DNA of 64,000 bases from JAAXQD01 sp963790095 (GCA_963790095.1 CAWBNO010000010.1:37776-101775); one strand, 5' to 3'. Counted from the stretch's first letter, positions 1 to 8,919 are shown. Notes: generated by a model not told the origin, from the sequence alone. Program-made: numbers and translations.

Positions 1-101
1 TGTTAGAGATCCTCTGACTGTTAGTTGCAAAAGTCTGAAATTGCAAGGAATCATTTTTTATTGTACCCGGGTATTAATTAAGGCTTAGGGAGGGAAGACC
101 C

Positions 102-329
102 ATGGCTGATAAAATATTGATTTTCGGCAAAGACACTTGACCTTATACCAATCAAGCTCGTGAAGCTTTTGCCAAGCAGGGCCGGGAGGTCGACTACATC
201 AGCGTTAAGACCGATCCGGGTCAAATGAAGATCATGCTGAAATATTCAGACGGTATACGCAAGGTTCCGGTCATTGTAGATCACGACGATGTTACCATCG
301 GATTCAACGGGGGGACCTGAAACGTTTAG
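102..329 (+). CDS. Glutaredoxin-like selenoprotein, probable Uxx-star family, with two in-frame UGA (Sec) codons
   Basis: Reading through two TGA codons gives a 75-residue protein. It starts at ATG 102 behind a GGGAGG ribosome site at about 88-93. The first TGA (138-140, codon 13) sits exactly where glutaredoxins carry the first Cys of CPYC/CPYT, giving UPYT after a strand-forming ILIFGKDT. The cis-Pro region appears as KVPVIV. The second TGA (318-320, codon 73) is followed by two codons and TAG, so the protein ends U-N-V-stop. As I recall, an NCBIfam family of glutaredoxin-like (seleno)proteins is named Uxx-star for this ending. A short hairpin follows each TGA. The likely role is thiol/selenol redox chemistry in the cytoplasm; the partner is unknown. 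The main alternative is a decayed gene, but the frame is otherwise open and the TGAs fall only at expected Cys/Sec positions. Confidence 0.82.
154..168 (+). promoter_or_regulatory. Candidate bacterial SECIS hairpin for the first UGA
   Basis: A 5-bp stem AAGCT/AGCTT (154-158 with 164-168) encloses loop CGTGA. It begins 14 nt after TGA 138-140, so the loop guanines lie about 20-24 nt from the UGA. Bacterial SelB-binding hairpins fall in that range. The stem is short and was judged by eye, not folded. Confidence 0.4.
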
Positions 330-347
330 ACATGTCGGCTGTATGTC
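329..347 (+). promoter_or_regulatory. Candidate bacterial SECIS hairpin for the second UGA
   Basis: GACAT (329-333) pairs with ATGTC (343-347), with two possible G-U pairs above it and a small loop CGGCT. The loop guanines lie about 19-20 nt after TGA 318-320. The hairpin begins in the stop codon and lies between this gene and the ribosome site of the next one. Confidence 0.45.
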
Positions 348-373
348 GATATCAAGGTGAGTAGCGGATAAAA

Positions 374-1025
374 ATGGAAAAACAGTTTGTTGTTGACGAT
401 TTAACCCTCGGGGAACCCTGGCGGCTTTTCAAGATCATGGGAGAGTTTGTTGAAGGGGTGGATGCCCTCCATGATTTAGGGCCTGCCGTGAGCATCTTCG
501 GTTCGGCAAGAATTAAATCGAATGATGCTGTTTATAAGAAAGCTGAAAAACTAGCGGAACTTTTTGTAAAAAACGGCTTTTCCGTTATCACCGGCGGGGG
601 CGGAGGTGTTATGGAAGCCGCCAACAAAGGTGCCGCAGATGCAGGGGGCACATCGGTTGGGCTGAATATTATTCTTCCGTTCGAGCAGGAACCGAATTCC
701 TTTTGCAAATGTTAAACTCGAATTTAAATACTTTTTTATCCGAAAAGTCATGTTCATAAAATATGCCAGTGCCTATATCATTCTTCCCGGTGGTTTCGGA
801 ACCCTGGATGAACTGTTCGAAGCGGTCACGCTGGTTCAAACCCGTCGCATAAGGTCTTTTCCGTTGATTCTGGTGGGCTCGGAATACTGGACAGGACTTA
901 TCGACTGGATAAAAGACAGGTTGCTGGGTGAAAAACGGATATCTCTGGAAGATCTTGAAATTCTACAGATCATGGATGATCCTGAAGAAATTGTCAAAGC
1001 TGTACAGAAAGTGATTATTTTGTAA
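374..1025 (+). CDS. LOG family (TIGR00730-type) Rossmann protein, one frameshift
   Basis: The two open pieces, 374-715 and 750-1025, form one LOG-family protein, related to cytokinin-riboside monophosphate phosphoribohydrolases. The first carries the nucleotide-binding glycine stretch with VMEAANKGA. The second carries PGGFGTLDE, the family's PGGxGTxxE motif. The first frame runs into a stop at 713-715, while the +1 frame continues PFANVKLEFKYFFIRKV into the second piece. A single extra base near 697-700 (AATTCCTTTT) therefore explains the break. ATG 374 follows AAGGTGA at 354-360. The gene starts 44 bp after the selenoprotein gene, so the two may be co-transcribed. The substrate is unknown. 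The lesion may be a sequencing error, because both halves are well conserved. Confidence 0.85.
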
Positions 1026-1029
1026 GGCA

Positions 1030-1210
1030 ATTTCAAAACCTCCCATTCGTTGGCTTGAGCCTTTTGCAAAGCGCTAAGCTCGCTGTGATAAATTCTTAGA
1101 ACTCGGGCGATCACCCTTAAACAGCACAAAAATTTTTTATCGACGCTTCGGTAAACGCTTTTCGGCAGAAGCGCCAAGAATCACTCGTCGCAAGGTTTTG
1201 AACTGGTGCC
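1030..1210. repeat. Intergenic repeat-like sequence with outer inverted arms
   Basis: TCAAAACCT (1033-1041) is matched by AGGTTTTGA (1193-1201), and CGCTTC (1144-1149) by GAAGCG (1168-1173). A minus-strand open frame crosses the segment (LRVIARVLRIYHSELSALQK) but has no ribosome site and looks like passenger translation of a repeat. I recall similar text in intergenic regions of related genomes but cannot confirm copy number here. Confidence 0.35.
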
Positions 1211-1469
1211 GGTGATTACCCAAGGCAGCTCCGTTTGGGGATGTGCAAAAATACATCCCTATTTTTAATCCAAACGTCGGCAGATCGGAATCAGAATTGA
1301 AAAATTAATTTTCTGAATTCGTCGATTGAATGCATTTTTACTTGATTAATTGAAAATATTTATATTATCTCTTAGTTGGAAATGAATGGTATTCAGAAAA
1401 TAGGTTTTTGATACTCTTATTTGAAAATGAACACGTGTTTAATTTTGAACTCGTAAAAAGTCCGATTTA

Positions 1470-1594
1470 GACGGTTTCGTAAAAAGTTCAAATTCAAGGC
1501 GTACAAATTTTGCAATCATGATGCCTACTTATCCTACGTTGAATGATTGCGAAATGCAGCACAACGCAGAAGCTGAACTTTTTACGAAACCGTC
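1470..1594. repeat. 125-bp nested inverted-repeat element (MITE/REP-like)
   Basis: The terminal arms are perfect 21-bp inverted copies (1470-1490 and 1574-1594; the left arm begins GACGGTTTCGTAAAAAG). A second perfect 8-bp pair, GCAATCAT (1512-1519) and ATGATTGC (1543-1550), is nested inside. A partial copy of the terminal motif (TCGTAAAAAGTCCGA) lies just to the left at about 1451. The element lies in the non-coding gap before livG. Nothing else was recognised in 1026-1726 apart from the repeat-like sequence at its left end. Confidence 0.7.
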
Positions 1595-1726
1595 AATTTT
1601 TAGAATTTTTTTCCGCAGTGGACGGCGCAGAACGAACTCCGATCGGACTGGAATTTTTTTTCGAGTCCGCCGAAAGCGGACGTGATTGGAATCACAACGC
1701 GATTGTATCAGTGAAGGTGAAAAATA

Positions 1727-2548
1727 TTGTCAGCATCAGACGATCTAAAAGAAAATGACGTCCTGTTGGAACTCGAGGATGTCCATATGTTTTTCGGCAA
1801 AGTATGTGCCCTCGCCGGCGTTAACCTGAAAATAAGAAAAGGGGAGATACATTCTGTCATCGGGCCCAACGGCGCCGGCAAAACGGTGATGATGAATATT
1901 ATCAACGGCCTGTATTCCCCGCAAAAGGGGAATATCTATTACAAACAAAAAACAATCAACACGCTCAGGCCGTTTCAGCGTGCTAAATTGGGTATTGCCA
2001 GAACGTTTCAGAAAGTCGAGGTTTTCGGCGGCATGACGGTGTTGGATAACATTCGTCTGGGACGGCATATCCATTTAAAATCAGGTATTATCAGCGGATC
2101 CATATATGTCGGCAAAACCGCCCGGGAGGAGATCGAGCACCGAAACTTTATTGAGGAAGAGATCATCGATCTTCTGGAGATTCAACATATCCGGCATAAA
2201 CCTGTGGGGATGCTGCCGTATGGACTGCAAAAACGTGTGGAACTCGGCCGGGCACTGGCTCTGGACCCTGAATTATTAATTCTGGATGAACCACTGGCCG
2301 GACTCAATCTCGAAGAAGTGGAGGACATGGCCCGGTTTGTAATAGACATTAATGAGGACGAACGCTGGAAAGTCACCTGTATTCTGGTGGAGCATGACAT
2401 GGGTGTGGTTATGGATCTTTCCGATCATGTTTTTGTTCTCAATTTCGGCAACATGATTATCGACGCTACACCTGAGGAAGTCCAGAATCATCCTGAGGTG
2501 ATTAAGGCCTACCTGGGTGAAGAGGACCTCTATGCAACAAGGAGATAA
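1727..2548 (+). CDS. livG: ABC transporter ATP-binding protein, LivG type
   Basis: A 273-residue cytoplasmic ATPase of a branched-chain amino acid-type (HAAT) importer. It has Walker A GPNGAGKT (46-53), a Q-loop FQK near 94-96, a signature variant LPYGLQKRVE (163-172), Walker B LLILDEP (183-189) and an H-loop in VEHDMG (221-226). The start is TTG 1727, six bases after AAGGTGA (1714-1720). The end overlaps the region preceding the acyl-CoA synthetase start, so the two are translationally close. Within this cluster it pairs with LivH (4562), LivM (5535), the binding protein (6844) and LivF (8107), although an acyl-CoA synthetase gene separates it from the permeases. The substrate cannot be read from the ATPase. 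Confidence 0.93.
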   Translation: MSASDDLKENDVLLELEDVHMFFGKVCALAGVNLKIRKGEIHSVIGPNGAGKTVMMNIINGLYSPQKGNIYYKQKTINTLRPFQRAKLGIARTFQKVEVFGGMTVLDNIRLGRHIHLKSGIISGSIYVGKTAREEIEHRNFIEEEIIDLLEIQHIRHKPVGMLPYGLQKRVELGRALALDPELLILDEPLAGLNLEEVEDMARFVIDINEDERWKVTCILVEHDMGVVMDLSDHVFVLNFGNMIIDATPEEVQNHPEVIKAYLGEEDLYATRR

Positions 2549-4553
2549 AACAGTTCAGAATAACAGCAAATACCAGATTGAAGTTTCAAAAGACCTGACC
2601 ATCCCCAAATTATTTTATAAAAAAGCCACCGAATACGGAAAGGGCAGGGTGGTCATGCGGGAGAAAGAGTTTGGCATATGGCGGCCCATTACCTGGCATG
2701 ATTATCTGGAAAATGTCAAATATTTGGCGCTGGGTCTCGTTCGTTTAGGTCTCGAAGAAGGGGACAAGGTCGCCATGATCGGGGACAATCGCCCGGAAGG
2801 TCTTTGGGCAGAAATGGCCGCGCTCTGTGCCAGAGGTGTGGGCGTATGGCTTTTCCAGGACTCCTTGATCGAGGAAGTCAAGTATATCATTGACCATTCA
2901 GACACCAAATTTATATTCGGTGAAGGTCAAGAGGAAGTAGACAAAGCCATCTCTATTGTTAATGAATGTCCCAAGCTGAAAAAGATTATCTGGGATGATC
3001 CGAAAGGGATGCGAAACTATCATGAAGACTATCTGATCAGCCTCATGGAAGTTCAGGAGCTGGGCCGGGAACTGGAACAACAACAGCCGCAGTTATTCAA
3101 AGAGATGATCGATAAAGGCCACGGAGACGAAGTCGCCTTACTGTTTTATACTTCCGGAACCACCTCACGTCCCAAAGGCGCTCTGCTTTCCCACAATAAC
3201 ATGTTGACCATGGGCCAGCACCTTATGGCTGTGGATCCGTGCAAGCCCACGGATGATTATGTCTCTTATCTCCCTTTTGCCTGGATCGGAGAACAGATGA
3301 TGTCGATTTCCTGCGGTCTACAGGTGGGATACACCATCAATTTTCCCGAGGCGCTTGAAACCGCTCAGGATAATATCAGAGAAATCGGCCCCCATGTGAT
3401 GTTCGCACCTCCGCGGATGTACGAACAGATGACCCGAACGGTCCAGGTTAAGTATTTGGATTCCACCTGGATCAAACGGAAATGCTATGAGCTCTCAACC
3501 CAGATCGGTTATCATGTGGCAGATCTTAAGTTTCAGAAAAAAACCATACCTTGGTACTGGGCATTTTTGGGATGGTTGGCATCGATTACGGTCCAGAATA
3601 AAGTTAAAGATCATCTCGGTCTGTCTCGTGTCCGAAATGCCTATACCGGCGGGGCTGCCATGGGGCCGGACCACTTTCGTTTTTTTCATGCCCTTGGGGT
3701 CAATCTCAAACAGATTTACGGCCAGACCGAAGTCGCCGGAATTTCGGTGGTGCATCGCAGCGGAGACATAAAATTTGATACCGTGGGCCATCCGATTCCG
3801 GAAACGGAAATAAAAATCACCGAAGAAGGAGAGATTCTTACCCGAAGCCCTTCGGTTTTTCTGGGGTATTATAAAAACCCGGAAGCGGACAAAGAGACCC
3901 TGAAGGACGGGTGGTTGTATTCAGGTGACAAAGGGTTTATCGATGATGACGGTCACCTGGTTGTCTTTGATCGTACCAAGGACGTCTTTACCCTTAGAGA
4001 CGGAAAGCCTTTCTCTCCCCAGTATCTGGAAACCCGCATGAAATTCAGCCCGTATGTGAGAGATTCATGGGTCATCGGGGACCAGCGGGAATATGTCACC
4101 GCAGTCATCTGTATCGATTACGCCGTGGCGGGCAAATGGGCGGATGAAAAAAAGATCAATTATACGAGCTATCAGGAACTGTCCCAGATTCCCGACGTCT
4201 ACAACCTGGTGGAAGCGCAGATACGTCAGGCCAACAAGGATCTCCCGGAAGCCGCCAGAGTCGCAAAGTTCATCAACCTGTACAAGGAATTCGATGCAGA
4301 TGATGATGAACTTACACGAACGCGCAAACTTCGGCGGGCTTTTGTGGAGAAAAGGTATCAGGAAATTGTGGACGCCCTCTATTCGGATAATGATAATGTG
4401 CATATCGATACCACGGTCAAGTATGAAGACGGGAGACAGGCACACATTAAAATCGATCTTCACATTAGAAAGATAGAAAATAAAGTGATAAAGTATCGGT
4501 GGATGACAAAAAAATCCTTTGGACCAGAACCCATAACATCGATGGAAAGGTAG
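2532..4553 (+). CDS. AMP-binding acyl-CoA synthetase (long-chain fatty acid-CoA ligase type)
   Basis: A 673-residue ANL-superfamily ligase that activates a carboxylic acid via an acyl-adenylate and transfers it to CoA. The P-loop YTSGTTSRPKG lies near residue 206. IYGQTEVAG is the adenylate-binding motif, and the YSGDKGFIDDDG segment marks the hinge side. An insertion-rich central part resembles FadD15/bubblegum-type long-chain enzymes. I prefer ATG 2532, preceded by GAGG at 2522-2525, over the upstream GTG at 2517, which lies inside livG. Its position between livG and livH suggests that it activates the imported substrate. Whether that is a fatty or an aromatic acid cannot be decided from sequence. 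Confidence 0.93.
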   Translation: MQQGDKTVQNNSKYQIEVSKDLTIPKLFYKKATEYGKGRVVMREKEFGIWRPITWHDYLENVKYLALGLVRLGLEEGDKVAMIGDNRPEGLWAEMAALCARGVGVWLFQDSLIEEVKYIIDHSDTKFIFGEGQEEVDKAISIVNECPKLKKIIWDDPKGMRNYHEDYLISLMEVQELGRELEQQQPQLFKEMIDKGHGDEVALLFYTSGTTSRPKGALLSHNNMLTMGQHLMAVDPCKPTDDYVSYLPFAWIGEQMMSISCGLQVGYTINFPEALETAQDNIREIGPHVMFAPPRMYEQMTRTVQVKYLDSTWIKRKCYELSTQIGYHVADLKFQKKTIPWYWAFLGWLASITVQNKVKDHLGLSRVRNAYTGGAAMGPDHFRFFHALGVNLKQIYGQTEVAGISVVHRSGDIKFDTVGHPIPETEIKITEEGEILTRSPSVFLGYYKNPEADKETLKDGWLYSGDKGFIDDDGHLVVFDRTKDVFTLRDGKPFSPQYLETRMKFSPYVRDSWVIGDQREYVTAVICIDYAVAGKWADEKKINYTSYQELSQIPDVYNLVEAQIRQANKDLPEAARVAKFINLYKEFDADDDELTRTRKLRRAFVEKRYQEIVDALYSDNDNVHIDTTVKYEDGRQAHIKIDLHIRKIENKVIKYRWMTKKSFGPEPITSMER

Positions 4554-4561
4554 AACAGAAG

Positions 4562-5446
4562 ATGGAACTTTTTTTGATGACCGTTACCACGGGCATTATG
4601 GTTGGCGGCATCTATGCCCTTGTGGCCCTTGGATGGGTGTTGATATATAAATGTTCAGGCGTACTGAATCTGGCCATGGGTGAAATGACACTCATCGGAG
4701 CTTATGTTTCCTTGAGCTTTTATTCCATGGGCATTCCTTTTTTACTGGCGCTTTTATTCTCCCTTATCGTAGGACTGGTTTTGGGAATACTGACGGAAAG
4801 AATTTTCCTGGACAAGCTCATCGGCCAACCGGTCCTAACGGTGATTATGGTCACCGTTGGGCTTTCATTTTTCTTTAAAGGAACGGTGGAATTTATATGG
4901 GGTACGGATACCCGTGTATTCAGCCCACCGGTATTTTCAATGGAGCCGATTCACATCGGGCAGATCGTTATCGGTCAGGTTTATCTGTGGAGTTTTGTGG
5001 CCGCCATCATTCTTTTAATCATTTTTGTCTGCTTTTTTAAATATACCCGGTGGGGCCTTGCCATGCAGGCCACAGCCGACGATGAGATGGCCGCACTTTC
5101 CCTTGGCGTGAGTGCCAGGTTCGTCTATGCGGCAGCCTGGGCAATCGCTTTCATGGCGGCCGGTGTCGGCGGGACCCTTTTGGGTAACATCAACGGGCTC
5201 AACATATCCGTGGGGTACCTCGGTCTGTTGGTTCTCCCTGCGGTGGTGCTGGGGGGGCTAAATTCCGTACCCGGCGCTATTGTGGGTGGAATTACCATCG
5301 GCGTATTACAGAACCTCTGTGGGGCATATCTGGATAGATATTTCCCCGGCGGTGTAAAAGAGGTCGCCCCTTTTGCTTTTATGGCGGTCTTTTTGCTCTT
5401 CAAACCCCATGGATTATGGGGATGGGAGCGGATTGAACGCGTCTAA
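4562..5446 (+). CDS. livH: Branched-chain amino acid-type ABC permease, LivH
   Basis: A hydrophobic permease of about 294 residues with LivH hallmarks: MVGGIYALVALGWVLIYK at the N-terminus, GVLNLAMGEM, and the C-terminal GGLNSVPGAIVGG loop that contacts the ATPases. An open frame extends upstream to GTG 4499, but that would overlap the synthetase gene. ATG 4562 lies after the synthetase stop, with AAGG at about 4547-4550. The protein forms the inner-membrane channel with LivM (5535). Confidence 0.93.
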   Translation: MELFLMTVTTGIMVGGIYALVALGWVLIYKCSGVLNLAMGEMTLIGAYVSLSFYSMGIPFLLALLFSLIVGLVLGILTERIFLDKLIGQPVLTVIMVTVGLSFFFKGTVEFIWGTDTRVFSPPVFSMEPIHIGQIVIGQVYLWSFVAAIILLIIFVCFFKYTRWGLAMQATADDEMAALSLGVSARFVYAAAWAIAFMAAGVGGTLLGNINGLNISVGYLGLLVLPAVVLGGLNSVPGAIVGGITIGVLQNLCGAYLDRYFPGGVKEVAPFAFMAVFLLFKPHGLWGWERIERV

Positions 5447-5534
5447 CCGCGTTTCGAGTTACGTATTACGGGTTAAATGGACAGCAACACAACCCGAAAC
5501 CCGCAACTCGTAACCCAAAAACGGAGTTTTTTTT

Positions 5535-6635
5535 ATGTCAACAACCTGGCTTCCATGCGGTACCTACCACCAGAATTATGTTCAGGATCATGCCTGGTGG
5601 CAGACGAAATTTATCAAAGCCAAAATGATACTGCTCTTGATCATCCTGTTTGTCATCATTCCTCTGGTGGCCGATTCTTATGGACTCAGCATTCTAAATT
5701 TGGTTGGATATACAATCCTCGGTGCTATCGGCGTACAGCTTTTGATCGGCTTCTGCGGTCAGATAACCCTGGGTCATGCAGCATTTATCGCGGTGGGCGC
5801 ATATACCAGCACTCTGCTTATCCTTGAGTTTCCCTGGCCGAAAATATTGATGGACTGGGGTCTTGCCTATCCTATCAGCATCCTGGTTGCGGCAATTGTA
5901 TCCGGCGCATGGAGTGTACTCTTTGGACTCCCTTGCGCCAGGGTCAAAGGATTTTATCTGATTTTAACCACCATGGCCGCTCAGTTCATCACCGTAGATT
6001 TTATTATTACGGGATATGTGAGCCAGATCGGCGGACGCGGACAGGCCTTTTCTTTGCCTCCGGGAACCATCAAGGTCGGACCGTGGGTTATCGACAGTGA
6101 CCTTAAAGTCTATTTCATGATGCTGGTCTTGGTGATTGTTTGTGTCATCGGCGTGCTCAATCTGATAAGGTCCAGGGTGGGCCGGGCCTGGATTGCCATC
6201 AGGGACAATGATATTTCTGCGGAGGTCATGGGAATAAATGTTGTCAAGTATAAACTTCTGGCCTTTTACGTGGCAGGGTTTATTGGGGGCATTGCAGGGG
6301 CATTCTGGATCAGCAACCTTGCTGCCATAAGCCCCGAGCACTTTCCCTGGTTTTGGTCTCTGTGGCTGGTGGGGGTGATCCTCATCGGCGGGGTCGGCTC
6401 CATACACGGAACCATATTCGGGGCGGTGTTCATGGTCGTCGTCATGGAGCTGTTGCAGCTGGCCGTCATGCCGCTGGCCGATACCTATCCCAAACTTTTG
6501 GTTGACTTTCTGTTTATCAAGGAGGCTGTTTTTGGTTTGGCCATCTGTGTGTTTATGATATTTGAACCCAATGGTTTGGCCTATCGGTGGTGGCAAATGA
6601 AGAACTATTTCAACCTGTGGCCGTTTTCATATTAA
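5535..6635 (+). CDS. livM: Branched-chain amino acid-type ABC permease, LivM
   Basis: A 366-residue polytopic membrane protein with the LivM core: LIGFCGQITLGHAAFIAVGAY, GINVVKYKLLAFYVAGFIGG and the LIGGVGSIHGTIFGAVF loop. An N-terminal extension of about 35 residues (DHAWWQTKF) precedes the first membrane segment. ATG 5535 follows CGGAG at 5522-5526. It is separated from livH by an 88-bp spacer containing partly complementary GTTACG/GGGTT tracts. Confidence 0.93.
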   Translation: MSTTWLPCGTYHQNYVQDHAWWQTKFIKAKMILLLIILFVIIPLVADSYGLSILNLVGYTILGAIGVQLLIGFCGQITLGHAAFIAVGAYTSTLLILEFPWPKILMDWGLAYPISILVAAIVSGAWSVLFGLPCARVKGFYLILTTMAAQFITVDFIITGYVSQIGGRGQAFSLPPGTIKVGPWVIDSDLKVYFMMLVLVIVCVIGVLNLIRSRVGRAWIAIRDNDISAEVMGINVVKYKLLAFYVAGFIGGIAGAFWISNLAAISPEHFPWFWSLWLVGVILIGGVGSIHGTIFGAVFMVVVMELLQLAVMPLADTYPKLLVDFLFIKEAVFGLAICVFMIFEPNGLAYRWWQMKNYFNLWPFSY

Positions 6636-6843
6636 AATCGAGAAGGTACGTTGGATGTTCGAGCACCTTACATCCAACTGTTCAACCCTATGGGACGCCT
6701 TATTTGAGCGATTTTATCTGAGCATGTCACCATTTGAAACGCTCGAATTTGACGAAAGAAGAAAAGGAGGTGGTAAAAAGGTAGAAGCGAATTGGTAAGG
6801 AATCTGATGGAAATTTTACTCTCTTAAAAGGGGGAAAGAAATT

Positions 6844-8091
6844 ATGTTTGGGAAAAATATGTGTTCAAAGATTTTCGTAGTCATATTTACGGTGGCCTTG
6901 GTTGTAGGAGTTTCTTCTATGGCCGGAGCTGCAACAATTAATGTGGGCGCGCTCAATGACATGACCGGAGCGACCTCGGATGTGGGCAAAGATTATGCCC
7001 TGGGCATTGCTGAAGCCATTCATTATGTTAATGATAATGGCGGGGTCAACGGCAAGCAGATCAAGCTGTATCAGTTTGATTACGGCTATCGTGTCCCCGA
7101 GGCTCTGACCAAGTACAAACTCTTCAAACGGCTCAAATGCGTTGCCATTCTGGGATGGGGAACCGGTGATACCGAGGCACTGTCGCCGACCATAACCAAG
7201 GATAAAATACCGTATGTGTCCGCCTCCTACTCGGCGCACCTGACGGATCCTAAAAAGACCCCTTACAATCTTTTTTTTGCAACGGATTATTCAACCAACG
7301 CCAGGGCGGCAATCACAGCCTGGTTTGATAAAAAATGGCCCAAGCACAAAGATTACGGAAAAAGAAAACCGCGCTTTCTCTGTTCTTACATGTTTGCTTC
7401 TCCTTACTGCAGTGCGCCGATCAAGGCCATAAAGGATCAGGCTGAGATTCTCGGTTTTGACATCGGTCCGGATCAGTCTGTTTCGTTGTTTGCCATCGAT
7501 ACCAAAAGCCAGGTTCTGGCCATGAAAGATTTCAAACCGGATCTCGTCTGGCACGGCAACACCACCATGTCCGTGGCAGCCACGGTGCGTGACGCCTATT
7601 CCTTAGGTCTGGGCGCGGATCACATCGTCAATAACTGGGGATTTGACGAAAATCTGCCCAAATTGGCAGGCAAGGCATCCGAAGGCGTTATGGGCGTAGC
7701 AGTGTGTGCATTTTTCGGCGAAGATGTTCCGATGATGGACAAGGTGGTTGAGTATGCCAAAAAATACAACCCGGGCGTTCCTCTGGAAAAACGTCTCATC
7801 CATACGGTTCAGGGATGGGGCGATGTACTCATCTTATGGGAAGCATTAAAACGTGCGGATAAAGCCGGAGATTTAAGCGGCGAGAACATTCTGAAAAACG
7901 GTTTTGAAACCATGAAAAATTATGACATCGGTCTGGGTGCAGCACCGGTTAACTTTACGGCAACAGATCATCGTGTCGCCGGAATTGTGCCGATTTATGA
8001 AATCAAAGACGGCAAATTCCAAATCGTTGAAAAAGTCGATTTGAAAAGCCGCTGGCCGAAGAAATGGGCCGACGAGTGGCTCGGATGGTAA
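6844..8091 (+). CDS. ABC transporter substrate-binding protein (Peripla_BP_6, LivK-like)
   Basis: A 415-residue periplasmic binding protein. The signal peptide is roughly residues 1-29, with cleavage after SSMAGA. The mature start ATINVGALNDMTGATSDVGKD is the usual opening of type I solute-binding proteins of HAAT importers. There is no lipobox. A 208-bp leader precedes it, and the ribosome site is in GGGGGAAAG just before ATG 6844. It feeds the LivHM channel of this cluster. Ligands for this family include amino acids, amides and aromatic acids; the flanking CoA ligases favour an organic acid (inference). Confidence 0.92.
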   Translation: MFGKNMCSKIFVVIFTVALVVGVSSMAGAATINVGALNDMTGATSDVGKDYALGIAEAIHYVNDNGGVNGKQIKLYQFDYGYRVPEALTKYKLFKRLKCVAILGWGTGDTEALSPTITKDKIPYVSASYSAHLTDPKKTPYNLFFATDYSTNARAAITAWFDKKWPKHKDYGKRKPRFLCSYMFASPYCSAPIKAIKDQAEILGFDIGPDQSVSLFAIDTKSQVLAMKDFKPDLVWHGNTTMSVAATVRDAYSLGLGADHIVNNWGFDENLPKLAGKASEGVMGVAVCAFFGEDVPMMDKVVEYAKKYNPGVPLEKRLIHTVQGWGDVLILWEALKRADKAGDLSGENILKNGFETMKNYDIGLGAAPVNFTATDHRVAGIVPIYEIKDGKFQIVEKVDLKSRWPKKWADEWLGW

Positions 8092-8106
8092 GGAGGTCTT
8101 AAGGCT

Positions 8107-8919
8107 TTGTCGAACAAAGAGATGATATTAAAGATCAACAATATTGAGGTCAAGTATCACGAGGTCATTCTGGTTATAAAGGGTGTCTCCATTGAAATCC
8201 CCAAAGGTGCCATTGTGGCCCTTCTGGGCGCCAATGGAGCCGGTAAGAGTACGACCCTAAAGGCCATCTCCGGACTCTTGCAACATGAGGACGGCGAGGT
8301 CACCGATGGGTCGATTGAATTCATGGGACAGCGGATCGATAAAACAGCCGCTGAAAAGATCGCCAAGATGGGCATCGTCCAGGTCATCGAGGGACGACGG
8401 GTATTTGAGCACCTCACCGTGGAGCAGAACCTGAAAGTGGGCGCCCATATGAGAAAATACGGTCGATCCATTAGGGACGGACTCGAGATGGTGTACCATT
8501 ATTTCCCGCGTCTTAAGGAAAAACGTAACGAGACCGCCGGGTTTATCAGCGGCGGAGAGCAGCAGATGACGGTGGTCGGGAGGGCCCTGATGACCAGCCC
8601 CAAACTGATCCTTTTGGATGAACCCTCCATGGGTCTGGCCCCGCTTCTTATCCATGAAATTTTCAATATTATACAAAAACTCAACCAGGAGGAGAAGATA
8701 TCGATTCTTCTGGTGGAACAGAATGCCAAACTTGCCCTTAATGTTGCCCCTTATGCCTATGTGATGGAGAACGGGCGCATAGTCATGGACGACACTGCCG
8801 AAAAACTCCGAGAGAATCCAGATATCAAAGATTTCTATCTGGGGCTGACCGATGTTGGGGGCCGTAAAAGTTTTCGGGATGTAAAACACTACAAACGAAG
8901 AAAACGATGGCTTACCTAA
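8107..8919 (+). CDS. livF: ABC transporter ATP-binding protein, LivF type
   Basis: A 270-residue ATPase, second nucleotide-binding subunit of the importer. It has Walker A GANGAGKST, signature SGGEQQM, Walker B LILLDEPSMG and an H-loop equivalent VEQNAK, the LivF version. It starts at TTG 8107, nine bases after a perfect AAGGAGGT at 8090-8097 that overlaps the stop of the binding-protein gene. A basic tail after the usual LivF end (SFRDVKHYKRRKRW) is unusual. Confidence 0.93.
   Translation: MSNKEMILKINNIEVKYHEVILVIKGVSIEIPKGAIVALLGANGAGKSTTLKAISGLLQHEDGEVTDGSIEFMGQRIDKTAAEKIAKMGIVQVIEGRRVFEHLTVEQNLKVGAHMRKYGRSIRDGLEMVYHYFPRLKEKRNETAGFISGGEQQMTVVGRALMTSPKLILLDEPSMGLAPLLIHEIFNIIQKLNQEEKISILLVEQNAKLALNVAPYAYVMENGRIVMDDTAEKLRENPDIKDFYLGLTDVGGRKSFRDVKHYKRRKRWLT

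Noticed and set aside
697..750. Programmed frameshifting in the LOG gene
   Set aside because: No slippery heptamer or downstream structure at the shift point; other genes in the window show similar isolated indels.
836..1177. A minus-strand ORF of 113 codons
   Set aside because: It covers part of the LOG gene and a repeat-like spacer, lacks a ribosome site and is better explained as translation of the repeat.
5964..6596. A 210-codon minus-strand frame opposite livM
   Set aside because: His/Gln/Pro-rich antisense translation of membrane-protein codons.
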